64,000 nt of DNA, taken from NCBI GenBank assembly GCA_045638525.1, contig JAZUBQ010000005.1:186001-250000 (forward strand), given 5' to 3'. Below, piece by piece: positions 58,607 to 64,000 of the stretch (positions within the stretch are counted from its first letter, which is position 1; each line of letters opens with the position of its first letter). The notes below the pieces were generated by a model, which was not told the DNA's origin, made no database searches, and was given only the letters and a program-made list of their open reading frames with translations. Origin of the DNA: SIG452 sp045638525. Lineage in GTDB: Bacteria; Bacillota; Clostridia; UMGS1840. The translations under genes and the position numbers were made by a program.

Positions 58607-58845
58607 TTGTTTTTCTCCTTAACAATTTTTTGATGAAATACCAAAGCCAATACTAAACAAATAGCAATACTAATATAGTATGGAATGGCAAGATAAAATG
58701 CGGTATTCGCCGGAGCGCTAAAACCTTTATGTTCAATTCCGCAAAGCATACCTGCATAATTGAAAGCAACTACAATACAAGTCCAATGAGACAGTATCAA
58801 TGCAAGTGTAATAAAAATATTTCTCAACATCTTAAATTTCTTCAT
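58603..58845 (-). CDS. 80-residue two-TM membrane protein
   Basis: Two hydrophobic segments (FITLALILSHWTCIVVAF and AFYLAIPYYISIAICLVLAL) flank a short loop; the C-terminal tail is basic (KIVKEKNK). No family is recognised. Coupled to the downstream lipoprotein by an ATGA overlap and 3 bases after the CDP-alcohol phosphatidyltransferase, so it belongs to one operon. Confidence 0.75.
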   Translation of the reverse strand: MKKFKMLRNIFITLALILSHWTCIVVAFNYAGMLCGIEHKGFSAPANTAFYLAIPYYISIAICLVLALVFHQKIVKEKNK

Positions 58846-58848
58846 TTG

Positions 58849-59394
58849 TCATTCCTCCTTTGAATAGCGTTTGATATCATTTGTTGTATCAACGGTTCCA
58901 CGCCCTGTTCCAATATAATATCCCTCCTGAATTGCCGAAAATGACGCTACCAAGCATACTGCTACGGAGCTGTATTTTAATTCAACAAAATGTAGTGTCA
59001 AAGGTAAAAGAAACAAGAATACTCCCGTAGTCTTATTTATCATTGTATGTAAGAATATTAATTTTTTTTTGCGAATAAATCCCCATGTAACAATGCAGAT
59101 TTTAATGGTTGCAATTACAGCAATCCATATCCATAACCAGCTCGGGATATGAATGAGCGGTATAAATTTAATGAAAGATACAACAACAAATATGAAGTCA
59201 GCAACAGAATCAAATCGAGCCCCAAATTCGCTGATACTATTTGTCTTTCGTGCAGCAGTTCCATCTATCATATCACTAAATCCGCAAAAAAGATATAAGA
59301 TATAAAATGGGACTGAAAACGTAGAAAAAAGCAACATCAAGATACTACATACAATGCGGCAACTTGTGATAGTATTTGCAATGTGTTTCTTCAT
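58849..59394 (-). CDS. CDP-alcohol phosphatidyltransferase
   Basis: A 181-residue membrane enzyme with the complete signature DG-x2-AR-x8-G-x3-D-x3-D (visible in DMIDGTAARKTN and EFGARFDSVAD), which binds CDP-diacylglycerol and metal. About six helices are seen. Related enzymes make phosphatidylglycerophosphate, cardiolipin or phosphatidylinositol-type lipids; the acceptor alcohol cannot be predicted. The location among unknown envelope genes, not with pgsA partners, suggests a special lipid head-group. Confidence 0.9.
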   Translation of the reverse strand: MKKHIANTITSCRIVCSILMLLFSTFSVPFYILYLFCGFSDMIDGTAARKTNSISEFGARFDSVADFIFVVVSFIKFIPLIHIPSWLWIWIAVIATIKICIVTWGFIRKKKLIFLHTMINKTTGVFLFLLPLTLHFVELKYSSVAVCLVASFSAIQEGYYIGTGRGTVDTTNDIKRYSKEE

Positions 59395-59420
59395 ACCATC
59401 CGTTCCTTTCCGGAGTCAAA

Positions 59421-59708
59421 TCAATCTTTTTTATTACCATCTATTATACCGATAACGGATTTTAATTCTTCACCACATTTAGGGCAATGTTGGGGAACTG
59501 CACCACGAACATTCATAAGCGAATACCCACAGTAAGGGCATACATAGAATATAAACGCTTGTATTGCCGAAACAGCAAATACAATAATTCCGGCTGTCAT
59601 ACAACTGACCGTTACGGTCTCATTTTCAAAACCAATGCCGAGAGCCATTATAAGAATCCCAACGGCAAAGCCTATCCACATTAAAGTTCTGCTTTTTCTG
59701 AAATTCAT
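59421..59708 (-). CDS. Two-TM protein with C-terminal zinc ribbon
   Basis: A 95-residue protein with two membrane helices (LMWIGFAVGILIMALGIGF; GIIVFAVSAIQAFIFYV) followed by a cytoplasmic zinc ribbon (CPYCGYSL and CPKCGEEL). Possibly a small sensor or structural membrane protein; no function is known. It sits 4 bases after the 325-residue gene in the operon. Confidence 0.8.
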   Translation of the reverse strand: MNFRKSRTLMWIGFAVGILIMALGIGFENETVTVSCMTAGIIVFAVSAIQAFIFYVCPYCGYSLMNVRGAVPQHCPKCGEELKSVIGIIDGNKKD

Positions 59709-59712
59709 TGTA

Positions 59713-60690
59713 TCAGCTCCTTTCGTTGTTGCACTTCATTTGATTTCTTTTTTTCTTGATGAAGTAACCAACAAGTGCACCTATTCCCCCGCCGACAATG
59801 GCTCCGAGCAGAACACCATAAACAATATATCTTGCATAAGGAGATTCAAGCGGCGGAAGCTTTTCTGTTTTATCGGTCATAAACTGTTGTAGTTTTCCTA
59901 AATCAGCAGAACTGATTTTGTACTTTGGTTGTCCAACAAAACTTTGTGCCGGATGACTCTCAGTAACTTTTCCATCGTTTGAGATAGATACTGCTTTACC
60001 AATTTTATCTGTTTCAACAACTATCCCAAAGTCAAGTCCGGGATTATGATGCTCTGTTGGTTTAATTTCCGTACAAACTATATCTTCTGCAATCTTGAAA
60101 AACTTTTTTCTTTCAACTTGAGTAACCTTCGTGTCAATGCCATCAGGATAATAAAATGCAACATCACTTTCACTATCGTCATATCCGCCAAGCAATTCAG
60201 ATAGAGTTATTGTTTCTCCGTTTTCTACAACAAGTTCATTGTTGAGTCTATCAATTCTATCATGTTCAGCAGCCAAATATCTTCCTTCATTCAGATACTT
60301 TTCAAAGCGTTTCCACATATCGCCCTCAACATTTTTCAGCTTCAAGGTAGATGTGTCATAGCTCGTTACTTCAAATATATCTGTCGGGTTGTTTTCATCA
60401 AAGTATGTAAAGAGATATACATTGCCTTCCTTAACCTTAAAATCGCCTACGGTATTAGGATTGTAGTATGTCAGTTTAACTCCGGTTTTTACATCGCCTT
60501 TAATTACTTTAACAGGCGATAACTCGATATCAGGATTTTCTTTATTCGGATGATAGTATACAACTTCTGCAAAAAATATCTGTGCAAAATCTGCCCCCAA
60601 CAAATCTTCCGGAATACTACCTGCAAGGGCGGTTATTGACATTGATAGCATACTTGTGATAATTCCAATCAAACATATGATTTTCTTCAT
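59713..60690 (-). CDS. Exported membrane-anchored protein of unknown function
   Basis: A 325-residue protein with a signal peptide (MKKIICLIGIITSMLSMSITALA), a soluble extracellular domain (about 25-285) and a C-terminal helix (YIVYGVLLGAIVGGGIGALVGYF) followed by a basic stop-transfer tail (KKKRNQMK). The N-terminal half (FAQIFFAEVVYYHPNKEN, PVKVIKGDVKTG) resembles small beta-barrel exported domains of clostridia but no family name is certain. It lies 14 bases after the Ig-like protein gene. Confidence 0.8.
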   Translation of the reverse strand: MKKIICLIGIITSMLSMSITALAGSIPEDLLGADFAQIFFAEVVYYHPNKENPDIELSPVKVIKGDVKTGVKLTYYNPNTVGDFKVKEGNVYLFTYFDENNPTDIFEVTSYDTSTLKLKNVEGDMWKRFEKYLNEGRYLAAEHDRIDRLNNELVVENGETITLSELLGGYDDSESDVAFYYPDGIDTKVTQVERKKFFKIAEDIVCTEIKPTEHHNPGLDFGIVVETDKIGKAVSISNDGKVTESHPAQSFVGQPKYKISSADLGKLQQFMTDKTEKLPPLESPYARYIVYGVLLGAIVGGGIGALVGYFIKKKRNQMKCNNERS

Positions 60691-60704
60691 ATCAATACGC
60701 CTCC

Positions 60705-61814
60705 TTATTCAATGGTAAAATACACCTCATAGGTTTCTTCATCATAATCTCCGGGTGCTCTGAAATCCATAAATTCTTTCTTCAGACGATAAAATCCGGG
60801 CTTTAGTTTTCCATAGGTATTCCGCCAATCTATTTTTCTCTCAGTGATATCATTCATTGTAAGACGATAACCAATCAACACCCAATTCAGCGGTTCGCCC
60901 GTTATGGTTTCTACCGGTTGCCATTCATCCTCCACCGTGGTTTCAAGAATATAGTCCGCTCCATACTCAAGACTGCCGGTAGGATTACCGCCGAATTGCT
61001 CAATTTTTAATGTCAAGCCTTTTGGTGTTACATCCTCCGCATACAAAGTAATGCCCCATTTGTCTGAACGTATGCTATTATGAAGAATTTTGCCCTTATA
61101 TTCTCCCGGAGTTGCCTGTGAGCTTAACAATGGTTCATACACATCATGAAAAGTTACATTTGCATAATCACTTAAAACAATGATTTCGCTGTCAACTGCT
61201 GCATTATTCAGATGTCCTTTTATGTAATAACAGTATTTCAGTCCATCAAGCGTGTGGTCATATAAATCATATTTTTTAAAGATTACCCATTTACCGTCAA
61301 CATTGACATCTTTCGTAATATCGGTTGCGTTCTGATAGCCGTCAATGTTAAAATTTGCTCCCCCTGATTTCAGCGGTATTTCGTTTTCTTTCACTGTCTG
61401 CTTCAAACTGCCGTCCAATGTACCGCATCGTGGTGTATTGTCACTCACAAGTCCTGAATCATAATATAACTCGCCATCAACATTGATGATTCGAATCAGT
61501 TTCTTTTCCAGCTGTTCTCCAAACTGACCTTTCACCACACCTCGTTCTCCAATATCAACCGTTTCCTTATCAGGATTTAATTGAAGTTTTTCTTGGGATG
61601 CCTTTGTGTTGTTAAACACTTCCCATCCGAGAATTTTAATAATAGCACCTTCAATATATGGCTTTGTAATATCAGGATTGATTTGATGAACGTCTTTTAC
61701 GGTATAAAGAATGGCTTTGTATTCAACCGAGCCTCCATCTTTTAATCGGAACGGAATCGGAACCAATAAAATTGCTGTAATCAAAATTATAATAATTTTC
61801 CATACTTTTTTCAT
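60705..61814 (-). CDS. Membrane-anchored protein with C-terminal Ig-like domain
   Basis: A 369-residue protein. One N-terminal helix (IIIILITAILLVPIPF) is followed by the segment RLKDGGSVEYKAILYTVKDVH that I associate with clostridial immunoglobulin-like exported proteins, a long beta-rich middle, and a C-terminal Ig-like module ending GKLKPGFYRLKKEF. The GTG at 61826 opens the frame, but AAGGGG and the family start favour the ATG at 61814. First gene of the operon, under the promoter at 61901-61930. Confidence 0.78.
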   Translation of the reverse strand: MKKVWKIIIILITAILLVPIPFRLKDGGSVEYKAILYTVKDVHQINPDITKPYIEGAIIKILGWEVFNNTKASQEKLQLNPDKETVDIGERGVVKGQFGEQLEKKLIRIINVDGELYYDSGLVSDNTPRCGTLDGSLKQTVKENEIPLKSGGANFNIDGYQNATDITKDVNVDGKWVIFKKYDLYDHTLDGLKYCYYIKGHLNNAAVDSEIIVLSDYANVTFHDVYEPLLSSQATPGEYKGKILHNSIRSDKWGITLYAEDVTPKGLTLKIEQFGGNPTGSLEYGADYILETTVEDEWQPVETITGEPLNWVLIGYRLTMNDITERKIDWRNTYGKLKPGFYRLKKEFMDFRAPGDYDEETYEVYFTIE

Positions 61815-61900
61815 AGCAAGAATCACCCCTTATCGCTTTGGTATATTAGACAAGAATATGATGGAAAAAGTTTCCTTTTTTCTTTAACTTTTCTTTTTTT

Positions 61901-61930
61901 ATTATAACATACAAGCTTTTTATTTGTCAA
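61901..61930 (-). promoter_or_regulatory. Promoter of the 58-61.8 kb envelope operon
   Basis: On the minus strand, TTGACA (61925-61930), 18 bases, TATAAT (61901-61906). Confidence 0.88.
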
Positions 61931-62121
61931 ATGTAGTGATGAAAAAAGCCATGGCAAGTTATTGTAGGGTTCGGCGATTTTCGACGAACCGATTTTCGTT
62001 TTTACGGAACATCCTAAAGGCTGTTCCCTACCATTCCACCTCATCCGAGTTACTAAGCACCCCACCTTCCCCTCAAGGGGAAGGCTTTGAATAATCTGCT
62101 TCAAAAATGTCATTTATAAGT

Positions 62122-62149
62122 GTCGGAAAATTGCAGAAGATTTTCCGAC
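62122..62149. terminator. Hairpin with downstream T run
   Basis: GTCGGAAAA / TTTTCCGAC, followed by CGCAATTTTTTT on the plus strand. It could be a terminator or part of the repeat. Confidence 0.45.
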
Positions 62150-62301
62150 CGCAATTTTTTTGTTGAGCCCCCCTACAAAGCATAGTTTTTTAGGAAAATT
62201 AATAGGCAAATATATATAAGTGTTGGTTTTTCCTTCTTCATGGATATCCACCAGAAGGAACTTGCCACAACAGGGCACATTGCTGAAAATTGCCAAAATT
62301 G

Positions 62302-62330
62302 TTGACTTTAGAGTGATTTTTTGCTATAAT
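62302..62330 (+). promoter_or_regulatory. Promoter of the 133-residue membrane protein gene
   Basis: TTGACT (62302-62307), 17 bases, TATAAT (62325-62330). Confidence 0.88.
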
Positions 62331-62360
62331 TTAGGTGGAAAATAGGAAATGGGGGGTATT

Positions 62361-62762
62361 ATGAAAAAATATCTAATTCCATTATTGGTGGTTATAGGTA
62401 TAGTAATATGTGTTTTTTCTATCTTGAAAATATCAACAAAACCAGACACAACCATAATTACCACTTTATCTATACAAGATATAACAGAAAAAAGTCATAC
62501 TGATAATTATTATTTAACAATTCTGCTTGATGATTTTGTTGTGCAAGAATATGGTTTATCATACAATAGTTTAACATTCAAGACAACAGAGAGCATTTAC
62601 AACAAAGTTAAAGTAAATACTGGTTTTGTTGGGGTATCCTTAAAAATTGTAATTCCAACCAATCAAGAAAAAAGGGATTTAGGTATGATTTTAAAAGAAA
62701 ATCTAACTGATTGGTGCGAAATTGTTGGGATAACAACAAAGGACAATGTTATTATTAATTAA
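62361..62762 (+). CDS. Membrane-anchored hypothetical protein
   Basis: A 133-residue protein with one N-terminal helix (LIPLLVVIGIVICVFSIL) and an extracytoplasmic domain rich in T, N, D and I with no known motif (LTILLDDFVVQEYGLSYNSL). The ATG at 62361 has a G-rich ribosome site (GGGGGGT) 4 bases upstream; an ATG four codons earlier overlaps it. Single-gene unit between a consensus promoter and a terminator. The gene is AT-rich and could be recently acquired, next to a repeat region. Confidence 0.72.
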   Translation: MKKYLIPLLVVIGIVICVFSILKISTKPDTTIITTLSIQDITEKSHTDNYYLTILLDDFVVQEYGLSYNSLTFKTTESIYNKVKVNTGFVGVSLKIVIPTNQEKRDLGMILKENLTDWCEIVGITTKDNVIIN

Positions 62763-62782
62763 TAAAGTATGTGTTTAGTTAG

Positions 62783-62815
62783 TCGGGCAAGGTCACAAAC
62801 TTGCCCGATTTTATT
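62783..62815 (+). terminator. Terminator of the 133-residue protein gene
   Basis: TCGGGCAAG / CTTGCCCGA with loop GTCACAAA, then TTTTATT. Confidence 0.88.
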
Positions 62816-62898
62816 ATATAGACAATCAATTTCTGTGCGAAATCTCAACAAAAAAATTATTCCACAGAAAATCAAGTTATAGGTTTCAAAAGAAAAAC

Positions 62899-62927
62899 TT
62901 GACATTTGTAACAATCGGTGATATAAT
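62899..62927 (+). promoter_or_regulatory. Promoter of the trpB T-box leader
   Basis: Perfect TTGACA (62899-62904), 17 bases, TATAAT (62922-62927). Confidence 0.95.
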
Positions 62928-62934
62928 GTGATAA

Positions 62935-63214
62935 ATATTGTATGAAAAGTATAAAAACCGTTGAGACAGAAAAAAGGCAGGTCAAGGTTTCTTCGAGCGA
63001 GTGGTTGGCGGTGTGAGTTCCACAGAAAACTTCTGCGTAATATGGACTGTTGAGGGCAGTGTCAAATGCACTGACGTTTTGACCGACGTTATAGGTCGGG
63101 GGTATGATGGTACTCCAAAAAGCGCACGGGTTTCCCGTGAACACAAGGTGGCACCGCGGATAATTGTTTATTCGTCCTTGATAGATTTTTTAATGTTCTG
63201 TCGGGGGCTTTTTT
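62935..63214 (+). promoter_or_regulatory. T-box leader, tryptophan-specific
   Basis: The 280-base leader holds the invariant T-box AAGGTGGCACCGCGG (63145-63159) and a Stem I region with GAGCGAGTGGTTGGCGGTG. A candidate specifier codon TGG (63043-63045, in TATGGACTG) matches Trp. A terminator stem CCTTGATAGA/TCTGTCGGGG (63176-63206) ends in T6 (63209-63214). The CCTT of the terminator arm can pair instead with AAGG of the T-box to form the antiterminator. Uncharged tRNA-Trp would therefore switch on the downstream trpB. The specifier choice is supported by the gene it controls. Confidence 0.94.
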
Positions 63215-63254
63215 ATTTCCCTGACCACTTTGGTAATTGAAGGAGGATTTCCCA

Positions 63255-64000
63255 ATGCAATTAAACAACGTAAATTTTGATACCTATTTTAAAAATTATC
63301 CCGATAAAGACGGCTATTTCGGTAAATACGGCGGTGTCTATATCGAAGACAAATTAAAAGATGCAATGGCAGAAATTACCGAAGCATATTTTTCCATTTG
63401 CCAGTCCCGTAAATTTATTGCGGAATTAAGAAGAATCCGTAAAGAATTTCAGGGACGTCCTACTCCGGTGTCTCATCTGGAACGTCTGTCCGATGCACTG
63501 GGCGGAAAAGTGCAGTTGTATGCAAAACGTGAAGACTTAAATCATTCCGGTGCACACAAACTCAATCACTGTATGGGCGAAGGTCTTTTGGCAAAATATA
63601 TGGGAAAAAAGAAAATCATTGCTGAAACCGGTGCAGGTCAACACGGGGTTGCTTTGGCGACTGCGGCTGCATATTTCGGTTTGGAATGTGATATCTATAT
63701 GGGTGCAGTTGATATTAAAAAACAAGCTCCCAACGTAGCAAGAATGAAAATTTTAGGTGCTAACGTGGTGGAAGTTACTCACGGATTGCAAACCTTAAAA
63801 GAAGCGGTAGACGCTGCATTCGATGCATACAGTAAAGAATATAAAGATTCCATTTACTGTATCGGTTCTGTGCTTGGTCCCCACCCCTTCCCGATGATGG
63901 TAAGAGATTTTCAGAGCATTGTCGGAATTGAAGCAAGAGAACAATTTTTAGAAATGACCGGTCATTTGCCCAATGCGATTGTTGCTTGTGTGGGCGGCGG
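63255..64000 (+). CDS. trpB: Tryptophan synthase beta chain (partial, runs off the right edge)
   Basis: 248 codons are visible from an ATG preceded by GGAGG. The start DGYFGKYGGVYI, the PTPVSHLERLSDALGG segment, KREDLNHSGAHKLNH with the PLP lysine, IIAETGAGQHGVALATAAA with the catalytic Glu, and GSVLGPHPFPMMVRDFQS identify TrpB, which joins indole and serine. Some positions differ from typical TrpB1 (for example NHCMGEGLLAKYMG and VDIKKQAPNVARMK), suggesting a divergent clade. It is first after the T-box and not preceded by trpE, D, C or F genes, so it may serve indole salvage or a split pathway; what follows is outside the window. Confidence 0.93.
   Translation, partial: MQLNNVNFDTYFKNYPDKDGYFGKYGGVYIEDKLKDAMAEITEAYFSICQSRKFIAELRRIRKEFQGRPTPVSHLERLSDALGGKVQLYAKREDLNHSGAHKLNHCMGEGLLAKYMGKKKIIAETGAGQHGVALATAAAYFGLECDIYMGAVDIKKQAPNVARMKILGANVVEVTHGLQTLKEAVDAAFDAYSKEYKDSIYCIGSVLGPHPFPMMVRDFQSIVGIEAREQFLEMTGHLPNAIVACVGG

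Larger units (their letters stand above)
61950..62360. repeat. Gene-free region with palindromic intergenic repeats
   Basis: About 400 bases with no credible gene. It contains CCTTCCCCTTGAGGGGAAGG (about 62064-62085) in a context typical of dispersed clostridial intergenic repeats, the near-palindromic GGTTCGGCGATTTTCGACGA segment (about 61968-61990), and the hairpin at 62122-62149. Short open frames across it translate these repeats and are not called as genes. It is visibly more GC-rich than the neighbouring spacers, as mobile repeat elements often are. Confidence 0.55.

Noticed and set aside
61823..62296. Two minus-strand frames of 96 and 60 codons in the repeat region
   Set aside because: They translate intergenic repeats and the promoter region, lack ribosome sites and show no domain.
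62872..63240. Short frames on both strands in the T-box leader
   Set aside because: The segment is explained by a conserved structured leader with promoter, specifier, T-box and terminator.

Overview
The window is AT-rich chromosomal DNA of a spore-forming Firmicute, most likely an uncharacterised gut-type member of class Clostridia. The evidence is spoVS, a sigK with its pro-sequence, a SleB-type cortex hydrolase, a PdaA-type delta-lactam deacetylase, the gene order SRP RNA-dnaX-ebfC-recR, T-box control, a SulP permease and very large SLH and BspA-type leucine-rich-repeat surface proteins. I cannot name a genus or species from the sequence alone.

Layout. Positions 1-4540 look like accessory DNA: the 3' end of a probable type I restriction subunit (hsdR), a serine recombinase, a XRE repressor with a divergent promoter and palindromic operators, several small unknown genes (two of them tandem paralogues) and a tyrosine integrase. 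From 4579 the core chromosome begins with a conserved but functionally obscure pair (GGGtGRT protein and NifU-like scaffold). It is followed by spoVS, a VanW-domain lipoprotein, a 1011-residue SLH protein, and a replication/repair cluster on the minus strand (SRP RNA, dnaX, ebfC, recR, a dnaD-like gene and a dnaC/dnaI-like loader). Between 15.6 and 28.5 kb lie short units: an HPr-like protein, a solute-binding lipoprotein joined to frr, a SulP permease, envelope and spore hydrolases, an ECF S component with a kinase, peptidase and deacetylase genes, zinc-ribbon proteins and an Mrp-type P-loop protein. An unusual mirrored repeat array sits at 27.27-27.47 kb.

From 28.8 to 38.75 kb a long minus-strand run carries a parvulin lipoprotein (prsA-like), an AI-2E family permease, a QueG-like reductase, pcrA, rqcH, yifB/comM and a PLP-dependent decarboxylase, mostly overlapping or separated by fewer than 20 bases. 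At 39.9-47.7 kb two giant secreted LRR proteins form a tandem duplication. A decayed copy of the 3' end of the neighbouring methionine gamma-lyase-like gene lies between them and marks the duplication unit. Next come the tig-clpP-clpX quality-control operon, tRNA-Leu(TAG), a DUF2207/LemA pair, an acyltransferase, sigK and sfsA, a six-gene operon of mostly unknown envelope proteins (58.1-61.8 kb), a repeat-rich gap, and a tryptophan T-box leader in front of a trpB that runs off the right edge.

Promoters of the TTGACA-17-TATAAT type and bidirectional stem-loop terminators are clear at many junctions, so most transcription units can be delimited. The items I find most worth following up are the mirrored GCTAAAT/ATTTAGC array, the LRR duplication with its gene fossil, the hairpin between Shine-Dalgarno and start codon of the pdaA-like gene, the GGGtGRT/NifU-like pair, and the ECF S component plus kinase pair. 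None of these amounts to proof of a new system.
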